Assembly: GCA_965230015.1 (NCBI GenBank) | Contig: CBDDKF010000018.1 | Coordinates: 124,001 to 188,000, forward strand | Direction of reading: 5' to 3' | DNA: 64,000 bases | Source: JABSQH01 sp965230015 | GTDB taxonomy: Bacteria; Actinomycetota; Acidimicrobiia; Acidimicrobiales; Ilumatobacteraceae | Part shown: positions 8,950-19,600 of the stretch, one piece after another | Numbering within the stretch: position 1 is the first letter of the stretch | How the letters are laid out: each line of letters opens with the position of its first letter | Translations under genes and position numbers: made by a program | The notes under the pieces: model-generated | The model's input: the letters and a program-made list of their open reading frames with translations, nothing else | The model's database searches: none | What the model was told of the DNA's origin: nothing

Positions 8950-10218
8950 ATGAACCTCGAGCAGGTGTTGTTGCCGGTGGTGCGGGCGGTGGGCGCACGT
9001 CCGCGGCTGTCGGCATCGGTGTTCCGGTTCGCCAAGTGGGGCAATCCGTACGCGCCCGAGCGCTTCAGTTGGCCGTATCCGATCTACGAGCGGATGACGG
9101 CCGGTGGACCCGTGGTGTACGCACGCACGTATCAGCAATGGTTCGTGTCGGGCCACGACGAAGTGCTCGCCGTGTTGCGCTCACCGAACGCGAGCACCGA
9201 AGCGCTCGCCAACCGGCTGCTCGCACTATCGCCGTACACCAAACTCAACGACACGGCGATCGAGAACTTCCGGCGGTGGCTCCTGGTGACCGACCCGCCC
9301 ATGCACACCCGGCTGCGGTCCGCCGTGAGCCGGACGTTCACCCCCAAGCGCGTGGGTGATCTCGAACCTCGGGTGCGCTCGATCGCCGATGAGCTCATCG
9401 CCGACATGGGCGGCGCGTCGTCGGTCGACGTCGTCGAGTCGTACACGGCGGCGTTGCCGATCAATGCGATCGCCGCGATCCTCGGGCTTCCGCAGGACCG
9501 GTGGGTTTGGTTGCGAGCGGCGTCGGCGCAGATCGGTCAGATGCTTGAAGCGCTCGATTCGTTCGATCCGGTCGAGATGAACCGAACCTTCGACGACCTG
9601 CAGTCGACGTTCACCGACCTGATCGCCGAGCGACGCGCGCACCCGCAGGACGATCTGATCTCGGCCTTGGTCGCCGACGAGAGCCAACTCGACGACAGCG
9701 AGGTGATCTCGATGATCTCGGTGTTGATGTTCGCCGGCCACGAGACCACCACCGGGCTGATGGGCAACGCCCTCGTGGCGCTCGCCCGCCATCCCGATCA
9801 ACGCCAACTGCTGCGCGATCGGCCCGAGGTCATCGACAACGCCGTCGACGAACTCCTCCGCTACGACACGACGGCGCAGTTCACGGGGCGCAACACCACC
9901 GGCCCGATCGAGGTCGGCGACGTCACGATTCCCGCAGGTGCCAATGTGGCGCTGATGATCGGAGCGGCGAACCGCGATCGCCGCCGCTGGCCCGACGCCG
10001 ACACGCTGCGTCTCGATCGTCCCAACCCGAAGCCGATCTCCTTCGGTCACGGCATCCACCACTGCCTCGGCGCATCGCTGGCGCGCCTCGAGATGCGCGT
10101 TGGCGTGCCGGCCTTTCTCGCCGCGTTCGGCGACTACCGAGTGGCCGACGCCGACATCGAATGGAAGCGCTCACACACCCTCCGCGGTCCGACCAGGCTC
10201 GTCGTAGAACGAGGTTGA
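8950..10218 (+). CDS. Cytochrome P450
   Basis: 422 residues. The ATG at 8950 is preferred over the upstream GTG at 8908 because GAGTGGGG precedes it. P450 landmarks are present: I-helix MFAGHETTTG, ELLR of the ExxR K-helix, and the haem-binding loop SFGHGIHHCLGASLARLEM with the axial cysteine. There is no membrane anchor, so it is a soluble bacterial class needing separate redox partners, and none is encoded nearby. The substrate is unknown. Confidence 0.95.
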   Translation: MNLEQVLLPVVRAVGARPRLSASVFRFAKWGNPYAPERFSWPYPIYERMTAGGPVVYARTYQQWFVSGHDEVLAVLRSPNASTEALANRLLALSPYTKLNDTAIENFRRWLLVTDPPMHTRLRSAVSRTFTPKRVGDLEPRVRSIADELIADMGGASSVDVVESYTAALPINAIAAILGLPQDRWVWLRAASAQIGQMLEALDSFDPVEMNRTFDDLQSTFTDLIAERRAHPQDDLISALVADESQLDDSEVISMISVLMFAGHETTTGLMGNALVALARHPDQRQLLRDRPEVIDNAVDELLRYDTTAQFTGRNTTGPIEVGDVTIPAGANVALMIGAANRDRRRWPDADTLRLDRPNPKPISFGHGIHHCLGASLARLEMRVGVPAFLAAFGDYRVADADIEWKRSHTLRGPTRLVVERG

Positions 10219-10270
10219 AGGGAGGCGCCGCCCATCGCGTGTGGCGCTCCACAGCGAACTTAAGGTGCAG

Positions 10271-10298
10271 TGTGCGCGGTCACTCGGGAACGCGCACA
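10271..10298. promoter_or_regulatory. Inverted repeat before the coiled-coil protein gene
   Basis: TGTGCGCG (10271-10278) and CGCGCACA (10291-10298) form perfect 8-bp arms around a 12-nt loop, between the P450 stop and the next ribosome-binding site. It could be a terminator-like hairpin without a U tract, or an operator. Confidence 0.4.
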
Positions 10299-10320
10299 TT
10301 GGTCGAGGAGGCCACCCATC

Positions 10321-11460
10321 ATGTACGTCCCCAAGCACTGGCTGTTCCTGTTCGGGCTCAGCTGTACGTTCGGTGTGGCGCTGCTCTGGTTGTACACCCA
10401 GAACGCGCTGCTCAACGCGGAGGTGTCGTCGCTCGAACGCGACATCGTCGCCCTCGATGTCGACGCCAGCTCGCTGGCCGACGATGTGCGTCAGCTGGAG
10501 TACGCGGTCGCCGAGCTGCGATCGACGGCCAATGGCGACGATCCGGCGGCCGCCATCCCGGCGGCACTGACCGGTCGGCATGGCATAGCCGCCGGTGCCA
10601 CCGACCCGCTGGCGTCGGATGCCTCGATCGTGGTCGACGAGCTGCAGGCGATCGCCAACGAGTTGCGTGCCGCACAGACGCCGCAGGTCGTGGTGGTCAA
10701 CGCAGACGACATGTGCACGTACGCCGATGGTGATCAACAAGCGGCCCAGGGCAACGGCGACTCGGATGACTCCGACGACTCCGGTGACTCGAGCAGCGGA
10801 TCCGAGTCGTCGATCGAAGCGAACAACGAGATCGGAAACTACGCCACCAACAGCGGCAACATCATCGACAGCTTCTTCCTCGACGGTGGTCAAGGCGACG
10901 TTGGTCTGAACATCGTCGAGTCGGTGCTGAACGGGGTGAACATCAGCATCGTTCATCAGAGTGGCGAGAACAGCCTGACCGACAGCGCCAACACCACTGC
11001 GGGACCGGTCACCGGGAACAATCCGAGCAACGACAATTCGCCGTCGTTCAGCGGCAACGAGATCTCAGCACCGGTGTCGGTATCGGGCACCGTCGACTCG
11101 TCGAACGCCATCGGCGATGGCACCGACACTGCCGCGCCGGGTTCATCGGCCAACCACACCTTGGTCGCGACGGAACAGCAGGCGGTCACATCGAACGGGC
11201 CATGGACGATCGGCACCCCCGAGCCGCCGGAGGAGCCGACCGCGGTCGACGCTGGGTCGGCCGACGCGCCGACGCCGCCGGCTGAGCCAGCACCGGTACC
11301 GGGCGGCGACCTAGCCTCGGATCACATCGGCGACTCGTCCAACCCGGCTGCCGACACCGGCAGCGGCGACCAGGACGCCGACGTCGTGCCCGCCACGACG
11401 CCGACCGCCACACCGGTCGCTTTATCCGACGACGCCGCCGAGACTCCCAGCGACGAGTAA
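10321..11460 (+). CDS. Membrane-anchored coiled-coil and low-complexity protein, unknown function
   Basis: 379 residues from the ATG at 10321, preceded by GAGGAGG. One N-terminal membrane helix (WLFLFGLSCTFGVALLWLY) is followed by a short coiled coil (LLNAEVSSLERDIVALDVD). A Ser/Asp run and an Asn/Gly/Ser-rich segment with spaced NEIGNYATNSGNIID and SGNEIS-like elements come next, then a long Pro/Ala/Thr/Glu tail. I do not recognise the family. The layout suggests a surface-exposed protein with a disordered stalk, next to the RHS/LPATG surface locus. Confidence 0.7.
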   Translation: MYVPKHWLFLFGLSCTFGVALLWLYTQNALLNAEVSSLERDIVALDVDASSLADDVRQLEYAVAELRSTANGDDPAAAIPAALTGRHGIAAGATDPLASDASIVVDELQAIANELRAAQTPQVVVVNADDMCTYADGDQQAAQGNGDSDDSDDSGDSSSGSESSIEANNEIGNYATNSGNIIDSFFLDGGQGDVGLNIVESVLNGVNISIVHQSGENSLTDSANTTAGPVTGNNPSNDNSPSFSGNEISAPVSVSGTVDSSNAIGDGTDTAAPGSSANHTLVATEQQAVTSNGPWTIGTPEPPEEPTAVDAGSADAPTPPAEPAPVPGGDLASDHIGDSSNPAADTGSGDQDADVVPATTPTATPVALSDDAAETPSDE

Positions 11461-11531
11461 CGCACCCAGCGGCTTCCGCTACCAGCGCCGAATCCCGAGC
11501 GGCGCTGAGTGACCCAGCACTGTGCTCTGCC

Positions 11532-11580
11532 ATTCTCGGCGTCGTTGGTTGCGCACGCCGCAACGGATGGCGCCGAGAAG
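11532..11580. repeat. Palindromic intergenic repeat, copy 2
   Basis: Outer arms TTCTCGGCG (11533-11541) and CGCCGAGAA (11571-11579) are perfect, and the inner stem TTGCG/CGCAA is also perfect. It shares most of its sequence with copy 1 at 1374-1422. It again lies between convergent genes, here the coiled-coil gene and the RHS gene. Confidence 0.65.
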
Positions 11581-11608
11581 TGATAACCCCGGTCGGCGAT
11601 GGTGACCG

Positions 11609-14600
11609 TCACACGTCGGCCGAGAGCCGTCCGCCGTCGGAGATGATGTTGCCCCCGGCCTCGACCGTCGGCCGATTCATCGTGTCGACGAGGTACTTGT
11701 TGAGTCCGTCGTCGGGGTTGTCGTCGAGATCTGGCCACCCGTCATCTGGTTTGTAGTTCTCCCAGTCCACCGTTTCGGGGCCGGTCGGCTCACCGGGTGT
11801 CGCAGTGGCCGTTCCTCCCGGAGGCGGGTCGGGTTCGGTGTCGAGAATGCCGAGTTCATCTGGCGTGTCGTCGACGGTGTCCCAGAAGAAGCTGGACACG
11901 TAGTCGATCGCGCTGCTGGCGTAGTCGGCGATGGCGCCACCGACGAGGGCGGCGGTTTCGGGGAAGATGAACACGGCGGCGACGATGATGACAACGACGA
12001 CTACGACGATGATGATGACGCCGAGGAGGACGTGGAGTCCGTGGTGGTGGTCGTTGTGGAAGAACCAATCCCAGCCTTTGGGGATGTCGTGTTTCCAGAA
12101 GTCGACGAAGTTGTGTGAGAACCAGTCGGAGATGGCTCGCCAGACCTTGGATTCGAGGCCGTTGGGGTCGGTGAAGTTGATGGGGTCGGAGCGGGCGTAG
12201 CTGTATTCGGATGCGGACGCGCCGGGGATGGGGTCGGGGCTGGTGAATCTGCCGAGTTCGGGGATGTAGACGCGGGCGCCCATCATCACGTAGGGCAATT
12301 CGAGCGTTTCGGTTTCGGCGTTGTTGGTGGCCTGCCAGGCGTAGTCGGGGGTATCGGGGTCGTCGACGGTCGAGTTGGTGCTGTTGGTCAGTTGGATGCC
12401 GTAGGGGTCGAACAACACCGGTGTGGTGGTGGTCGGGGTGCCGTTGGCGTCGAGGGTGAGGAAGCGCTGCCCGCGGATGGTGTTCAGTTGGTAGGTGATG
12501 TCGGCCGGTGTGGTGGTGGGGGTGGTGATGGTGAGCGGGCCGAGTTGATGGATGTGCGACACGACGTCGCCGTTGGGGGTGAGGATGAGTCCGTTGTTGC
12601 CGTAGCGGATGGTGGTGGTGTCGCTGCCGGTGGTGGTGGACTTCTCGATGATCGTGTAGTTGATCAGTCGGGTGTAGTCGATGACGGTGGTGCCGTCGGT
12701 CACCGCAACGGGTGCGTTGTAGGTGTTGTAGGTGATGGTGTTGGCCCCGATTTGGGTGAGGTTGCCGAAGCTGTCGTAAGTGAGGCCTTGCAGGTCAGGG
12801 TCGGTGGAGCGGGTGAGTCGGTCGGCGTAGTCGTAGTGGTAGTCGACGGTTTCGGTGGTGCCGTTCAACGTGGTGGTCTTCGAGGTGATGTTGCCGTTCA
12901 AGTACGCGTCGGGGTTCTCATCCGAGGTTGCGGCGGTGTCTTCGGCGAAGGTGTAGGTCCAGTCACCGGTGATCGAGTTGTCGGAACTGGTCAGTTCGGC
13001 GCCGGTCAACCGCGAGAGTCCGCCGTAGGTGTAGTCCCACGTGTAGGTGACTCCGTTGACGGCGAGTTGTTCTTGCAGCACGCGCAGCGCGTTGGGCGCG
13101 TCGGTCAACGTGTCGGTGGCGATGGTGGTCGAGCCTTGTGTCCACGTTGAGGTGTTGTGGATGCCGGTGGTGGTGTCGTAGCCGCGGGTTTCGGTGACGA
13201 CTTCACCGGTGTTGTTGGCGAGGGTGACGGTGTCGACGGTGGCGTCGTCGTTGTAGGTGTAGGTGGTGGTCAGGGTGGTGGTGCCGTCGTTGCGGACCAT
13301 TGACGCGGTGGTGCCGTCGGCGTTGATCACGGTGGTGTCGGTCATCGTGAACCCGGACTGACTGGTGGTGATCGCCGTGGTCGTGCGGACCCCGCTGGTC
13401 GGGTCGACTGCGTAGTTGGTGATGGTGGTGTTGCCCCACATGTCGGTGCCCGCGGCCCTGCGCCCCAACAGATCGGTGGTCACCGATGCCGCGTAGGTCT
13501 GGGCGGTGCCGGTGACGTCGGGTGCGGTGTGGGTGGTGGTGATCGTGAACGGGTCGGTGCCGTCGGGGTCGTTCCACGGATACGCGAACTCGGCGGTCAA
13601 GGAACCATCGGTGGTGGTCATCGACGTTGGCTGGTCCCGCTCGTCGAAGGTTCGACACACCGTGTAGGAGGCTTGGCCATCTTCGCTGCGGTGGGTTTGG
13701 GCAATCACTCGACCAGCGGCGTCGTACACGCGGTCGGTGACTGCCCCCGCCGGATCACCGGTGGTGGTCGCCGCGGTGGTGAACGTTGCTTGCAGCCCGG
13801 CTTGCGATACCGACGTGGTGTTGTCGCAGGAGTTCGACGTGGTCTCCGTCGCCCCCCAATACGCGGCTCCCACCGTGGTTCCGCCAAGGTCGGTCGACGT
13901 CAGTGTCCGTCCCCACGTGGAGGCGCCGTCGTAGTCCTCATAGGTGTGCGCCGTTGCTGCGTCGACCCCGTCGGAGGTGACGGTGGCGGAGGCGACTTGT
14001 TGGCGTTGCGGATCGGCGAACTCGGCCTCGTTGCGGATCTGTTCCACTGCGCCACCGGTGCTGAACGTGTCGTGTTGAGTGTTCGACGACGTCAACCCGA
14101 ACCCCGGATCGAGGTCGCGTGCGGTCAACGCCGTCCACGTGTCACCGCTATCGGTCGACTCCTCGATCGTGATCTCCACCGGTTGGGAGTCAGACACCGT
14201 GGTGGCGGTGCGCAGGTATTGCACTTGCAGCGTGACCGGTTGACCGGCCTGGGTTGATGCGGGCACCGCAACCGTGTCGGCGCACGTGGACGACGTCGGA
14301 TCGGTGTTACACGACCCGGCGGCGGAGAACGTCAGGATCGATCCGTTGCCGTTGGTGGAGATCCGATACTGCAACACGTCGCCATCCACCGGTGCCTCCC
14401 GCGAGGCGACGCCGTTCATCGACCAGCCACCGCCAGACACGTTGGCGGTCGACGGCAACGCGGTCCATGTCAACGGCGGCGAATCACTGTTCGGGCATTG
14501 CCCTTCAACGCACGACCCCAACGACGCGGCCGGCACGCCACCCGGTGTCGATCCCGCGAATGTGGACACGGTGAACCCGGCCAACGTGCCCGCCTCGTCA

Positions 14601-16627
14601 GCGTCGTAGCTCGACGTCGAGGCGATGAGGTTGGTGTTGCCGAACCCTGCTGCTGGGACGATGTCGCCGTCGCTGTTGGTGGTGAACGAACTGGTCGGTG
14701 CGGGTCCCCACCGCTCGACCACACGACCCAAGTAGTCGTACCTCGACACGGTCTGGCGGCCATTGGGCCCCTCGACGGCCAACAACCGATCGTTCACCGT
14801 GTCCCAGGTCTTGTTGACGAAGAAGAACTCGTTGTTAGTGCCGGGCCGTGACGACGCCACCGCATACCGCACCGGCCGCCACGCCCCGTCGAACCGCACC
14901 TCATCAACCAACGACGCCCCCACCGTCACCGACGTCGGATCGTCCTGATCGGCCACCACCCCGTGCGACACCGTGGTCCACTGCACACCTTGGGAGTTGT
15001 TGTACGTGAACGCCCGGGCGATGCGGTCCTCGTCGGCTCCCGACACCACCGACTCCACGCCCGGCTTCGGTGACACCACCGACGCGACGTTGCCGAACAC
15101 GTCGTAATTCACATGCCACGACGAGTCCGACTCCGACAGTCCTGCCTTCGCCTGGGCGTCGTGCCCCGCCGGGCCCTGCACGCCGGTCAACTGCGGCGCC
15201 GACTTGCCACCATCAGACGTCCAGAACAACTGGGTGTTCGATCCGCCCGGCGTGGCCACCCACCCAACCTGATACGCATCCGTCGGATCTGCTGAGTCGG
15301 CGACTTTCACGTACCAGACGTTCGTGGTGCGGCCGTCGAAGTTCTCCCACCCGCACAACAACCCATCCGGTGCGAGGTATGTGTCACTGCCGTCAGTTGG
15401 TGGTGACACCCCATCACAGGTTCCGCCGGACCCGTATGTGAACGTCACCCGCTTGTCCGACGCCGGATCCACCAAACCCAACAGACGCGCCGGCGAGGCC
15501 GTTGTGTCCCACCGTGTCGACACCGACGGTGACGCCAACCCCGACGGCTCGACCTGCTCGGACTCGACCACATCCCACACCGCCGGTCCCGACCCGTCGT
15601 CAGACCTGGCGAACGTCACCACCTGCTGGCCCGACGACCACGTCAACGTCGAATCCGACGCTGTGAGGTCACCCGAATCGATCAGCGATCCGAACTGCCC
15701 CTTCGACCACCCGGCCTGCGTGGGCGCGGCCCACACCCCACCCGTCGCTCCCGAACCTGCAACCGTGTTCGTGAACTCCACCTGCTGACCATCGAACGCC
15801 GTCAACACCACCGCCGCCGGCACATCACCCGTTCCCGACTGTGACGCCGACACCCACGGGGCCGTCTCTCCCAACCCGTCGAACGACCAGCCGCCCGGGA
15901 GGGTTTCGGTCGGATCCAGAGGGAGGTATCCGACACCGCCCGGCGACCGGTACACCAACCCCACATCGACCGAACCCGACACCAACCCCACCGACGTGGA
16001 ACGCACCCGCATCGTCGCCGACCCCGACGCCAACCCAACACTCACCGGACCGAAACCAACCGATTCCTCGATCCCGGCCCGGATCACATCCACCCGAAAC
16101 GTGCGCCACGACCCCTCAGTCGGCGCCGGACAATCAGCTGTTGCCGACGACGGTGAGAACGCCCACGAAAACGACTGACCCTGCTCGCCGTCGGTCACCA
16201 ACGTCGACGGCACCACACCCGACTGGGCCGACACGGGGTACGCAAACGACACCACCCCGGCACCGTTCACCGAACCGACGCGGACCAAGAACTCGCCACC
16301 CAACCCCACACAGTTCGATGGCGCGGTGATCCGCGGCTCCAACTGCGCCACCACACACCCGTCGCCCACCTCGGAGTCACCCGACAAACACTCGAGGCCG
16401 TCGCCCGATCCCGACACCACCTGCGGATCCTCCGTGACCAACTCGGCCGACCGAGCCACGGCAGCCACGTCGTCGATGCCTCGCCCATTCGACCCTGTTG
16501 CGGGCGGTCCAGCCGTCGCCACTTCTGCCCCGGCACCGAACGGGCGGGGACCACCTCCCCCGACCACCACCACAGCGGCGGTCAACACCGCGAGGCCCAG
16601 CAGCCATCCGACCAACCGACGCATCAT
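11609..16627 (-). CDS. RHS/YD-repeat surface protein, distal copy
   Basis: About 1672 residues from the double ATG at 16627; an in-frame start at 16669 is possible. It has a signal peptide or anchor (RRLVGWLLGLAVLTAAVVVV), a beta-rich N-terminal region, then many YD-type repeats (YDYLGRVVERWG, YDSFGNLTQIG). The RHS-associated core ends in GARVYIPELGRFTSPDPI and INFTDPNGL. After the core come about 165 unique residues: an amphipathic stretch, a very hydrophobic segment (LLGVIIIVVVVVVIIVAAV), and an acidic tail. RHS proteins build a cocoon-like shell that can enclose a C-terminal toxin. No toxin domain or immunity gene is recognised here. It is nearly a twin of the gene just upstream. Confidence 0.88.
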   Translation of the reverse strand: MMRRLVGWLLGLAVLTAAVVVVGGGGPRPFGAGAEVATAGPPATGSNGRGIDDVAAVARSAELVTEDPQVVSGSGDGLECLSGDSEVGDGCVVAQLEPRITAPSNCVGLGGEFLVRVGSVNGAGVVSFAYPVSAQSGVVPSTLVTDGEQGQSFSWAFSPSSATADCPAPTEGSWRTFRVDVIRAGIEESVGFGPVSVGLASGSATMRVRSTSVGLVSGSVDVGLVYRSPGGVGYLPLDPTETLPGGWSFDGLGETAPWVSASQSGTGDVPAAVVLTAFDGQQVEFTNTVAGSGATGGVWAAPTQAGWSKGQFGSLIDSGDLTASDSTLTWSSGQQVVTFARSDDGSGPAVWDVVESEQVEPSGLASPSVSTRWDTTASPARLLGLVDPASDKRVTFTYGSGGTCDGVSPPTDGSDTYLAPDGLLCGWENFDGRTTNVWYVKVADSADPTDAYQVGWVATPGGSNTQLFWTSDGGKSAPQLTGVQGPAGHDAQAKAGLSESDSSWHVNYDVFGNVASVVSPKPGVESVVSGADEDRIARAFTYNNSQGVQWTTVSHGVVADQDDPTSVTVGASLVDEVRFDGAWRPVRYAVASSRPGTNNEFFFVNKTWDTVNDRLLAVEGPNGRQTVSRYDYLGRVVERWGPAPTSSFTTNSDGDIVPAAGFGNTNLIASTSSYDADEAGTLAGFTVSTFAGSTPGGVPAASLGSCVEGQCPNSDSPPLTWTALPSTANVSGGGWSMNGVASREAPVDGDVLQYRISTNGNGSILTFSAAGSCNTDPTSSTCADTVAVPASTQAGQPVTLQVQYLRTATTVSDSQPVEITIEESTDSGDTWTALTARDLDPGFGLTSSNTQHDTFSTGGAVEQIRNEAEFADPQRQQVASATVTSDGVDAATAHTYEDYDGASTWGRTLTSTDLGGTTVGAAYWGATETTSNSCDNTTSVSQAGLQATFTTAATTTGDPAGAVTDRVYDAAGRVIAQTHRSEDGQASYTVCRTFDERDQPTSMTTTDGSLTAEFAYPWNDPDGTDPFTITTTHTAPDVTGTAQTYAASVTTDLLGRRAAGTDMWGNTTITNYAVDPTSGVRTTTAITTSQSGFTMTDTTVINADGTTASMVRNDGTTTLTTTYTYNDDATVDTVTLANNTGEVVTETRGYDTTTGIHNTSTWTQGSTTIATDTLTDAPNALRVLQEQLAVNGVTYTWDYTYGGLSRLTGAELTSSDNSITGDWTYTFAEDTAATSDENPDAYLNGNITSKTTTLNGTTETVDYHYDYADRLTRSTDPDLQGLTYDSFGNLTQIGANTITYNTYNAPVAVTDGTTVIDYTRLINYTIIEKSTTTGSDTTTIRYGNNGLILTPNGDVVSHIHQLGPLTITTPTTTPADITYQLNTIRGQRFLTLDANGTPTTTTPVLFDPYGIQLTNSTNSTVDDPDTPDYAWQATNNAETETLELPYVMMGARVYIPELGRFTSPDPIPGASASEYSYARSDPINFTDPNGLESKVWRAISDWFSHNFVDFWKHDIPKGWDWFFHNDHHHGLHVLLGVIIIVVVVVVIIVAAVFIFPETAALVGGAIADYASSAIDYVSSFFWDTVDDTPDELGILDTEPDPPPGGTATATPGEPTGPETVDWENYKPDDGWPDLDDNPDDGLNKYLVDTMNRPTVEAGGNIISDGGRLSADV

Positions 16628-16689
16628 CACGAGCTCAACCGCCTTTCCACCAAACACCACGCACCACACAAACCCCCGGATCGTCGCCG

Positions 16690-19600
16690 TCAGTCCGGCT
16701 CGTCGAGTGCGTCGAGATCGCCGTACTGATCTGCGATGAACGCATCGAGCGACCGAGTGCCGACGTCCGGCTCGTAGTCCTCGATGCTCTCCGTGGGCGC
16801 GCCCGCGTCGGGGGCGATAGTGGCTCCTTCGACCGAATCAGCGGCGGTCGCACCGTCGAGGGCGCCGCTCTCGAGCGCGGGATCGGCCGCGTTTAGCGTC
16901 TCTATCGACGTGTAGCCGGGGAAGAACGCGCCAGAGTCCCCAAAGATGATGTCGCCACCGGGCCCCATGATGAAGTCGTCGGCGATAATTGCGTCGGCGG
17001 TGCCGTCGGTGAGCACGGTGAGCGCAATGATGGCGACGACGACCAACACGACGACGATCACGGTCACGAGGTTGTGATGCTCGTGGATCCAGTTTCCGGC
17101 GGCGTGGAACGCGTTGGGGAGGTGGTGGGTCCAGAAGTCGACGAAGTTGTGCTTGAACCAGTCGTCGACGGCCCGCCAGACCTTGGGTGCGAGTCCGTTG
17201 GGGTCGGTGAAGTTGATGGGGTCGGAGCGGGCGTAGCTGTATTCGGATGCTGATGCGGTGGGGATGGGGTCGGGGCTGGTGAATCGGCCGAGTTCGGGGA
17301 TGTAGACGCGGGCGCCCATCATCACGTAGGCGAGTTGGAGGGTTTCGGTTTCGGCGGTGTTGGTGGCGTGCCAGGCGTAGTTGGGGGTGTCGGGGTTGTC
17401 GACGGTCGAGTTCGTGACGTTGGTGAGTTGGACGCCGTAGGGGTCGAACAACACCGGTGTGGTGGTAGTCGGGTCCCCGTTGGCGTTGAGGGTGAGGAAG
17501 CGGTGTCCGCGCAGCGTGTTCAGCTGGTAGGAGACATCGACCGGTGCGGCGGTGGTGGGGGTGGTGATGGTGATCGGGCCGAGTTGGTGGATGTGGGAGA
17601 GGGTGTCGCCGTTGGTGTTGAGGATCAGCCCGTTGGCGCTGTAGCGGATGGTCGTTGAGGTGCCGTTGTTGGTGGTGGTCTTTTCGATGATCGGGTAGTT
17701 GATCAACCGCGTGTAATCGACGGTCGTGGTCCCGTCGGTCACCGCAACCGGTGAGTTGACGGTGTTGTAGGTGATGGTGTTCGCACCGATGGTGGTGAGG
17801 TTGTCGAAACTGTCGTAGGCCAGGTTCTGCAGTGCCGGGTCGTCGGTGCGGGTGAGCCGGTCGGCGTAGTCGTAGTGGTACTCGACCGTCTCGGTGGTCC
17901 CGTTGAGGGTGGTGGTCTTGGTGGTGATGTTGCCGTTCAAATAGGCGTCAGGATTCTCACCTGGTTGGGTGTTGGTGTCTTGGTTGAAGGTGTAGGTCCA
18001 GTCACCGGTGATCGAGTTGTCGGAACTGGCCAGTTCGGCACCGGTCAACCGCGACAGTCCGCCGTAGGTGTACTCCCACGTATAGGTCACCCCGTTGACG
18101 GCGAGTTGTTCCTGGAGGACGCGGATGGCGTTGGGAGCATCGGTGAGGGTGTCGGTCGCGATGGTGGTGGAGCCTTGCGTCCACGTCGACGAATCGTGGA
18201 TGCCGGTGGTGGTGTCATAACCCCGCGTCTCCGTCACCACCTCGGTCGATCCGTTGGTGAGGGTGACGGTGTTGATGGTGGAGTCCGCGTTGTAGGCGTA
18301 CGTCGTGGTCAAGGTGGTGGTGCCGTCATCACGGACCATTGACGCCGTAGTCCCGTCGGCGTTGATGGTGACGGTGTCAGTCATCGTGAACCCCGCCGCC
18401 GTGGTCACCGTCGCAGTGGAGGTCTGCACCCCTGTGGTCGGGTTGATGGCGACGTTGGTGATGGTGGTGGTGCCCCACATGTCGGTGGTGGCCACGTTGC
18501 GTCCCAACAAGTCAGTGACCGAGGTGCCGGTGTAGGTCTGGGCGGTGCCGGTGGTATCGGGGGCGGTGTGAGTGGTGGTGATCGTGAACGGATCCGTCCC
18601 GTCAGGGTCGTTCCACGGATACACATACTCGACAGCCAGCGTGTTGTCGGTGGTGGCCATCGACAACGGCCGATCACGATCATCAAAGGCCCGACACATC
18701 GTGAAATCGGCCTGACCGTCCTGGCTGGCATGAGTTTGGGCAACGGTCCGGCCGGCGGTGTCATACACCCGGGCCATCGACATCCCCGTAGGGTCACCGC
18801 TACCGGTGGCGGGCATTGTGAACAACGACTGCAACCCGGCCTGTGACTCTGTCGTCGTGCCGTCACACGGATTCGTGGTGGTTGCGGTTGGGCCCCAGTA
18901 CGCGGCAGCCACGGTGGCACCCGCGAAGTCGGTCGAGTTCAGGGTGCGTCCCCATGTGGAGGTGCCGTTGTAGTTCTCGTAGGTGTGGGCGGTTGAGGCG
19001 TCGACGCTGTCGGAGGTGACGGTGGCGGAGGCGACTTGTTGACGTTGCGGATCAGCGAACACCGACCGATTCCGAATCTGCTCGACCCCACCACCAGTGC
19101 TGAAGGTGTCGTGTTGGGTGTTCGACGACGTCAACCCAAACCCGGGATCGAGGTCGCGTGCGGTCAACGCCGTCCAGGTGGAGCCGCCGTCGGTGGATTC
19201 CTCAATTGTGATCTCCACCGGCTGCGTGTCCGACACCGTGGTGGCGGTGCGTTGGTATTGCACCTGCAACGTCACCGGCTGACGCTCCGCCGTTGATGCC
19301 GGCACGGCGACCGTGTCGGCACAGGTCGACGATGTCGGGTCGGTGTTGCATGACCCTGCCGCAGAGAACGACAACACCGTGCCGCCACTGTCGGTGGACA
19401 CCCGGTATTGCAACAGGTCACCATCCACCGGCGCCTCCCGTGACGCGACGGCGTTGAGTGACCAGCCACCACCGGTCACGTTCGCTGTCGACGGCAACAC
19501 CGTCCATGTCAACGGTGGTGCGTCACTGGCTGCGCATTGCCCCTCCGCACACGATCCCAACGACGCGGCGGGTATCCCACCCGGCGACGAGGAGGCATAC

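Noticed and set aside
12000..12060. GAC/GAT-rich simple repeat as a microsatellite
   Set aside because: It encodes the Ile/Val-rich membrane helix of the RHS tip and is explained by codon choice.
11609..16627. RHS protein as a classical polymorphic toxin
   Set aside because: No toxin-domain motif in the tip and no immunity gene beside it; kept only as an open question.
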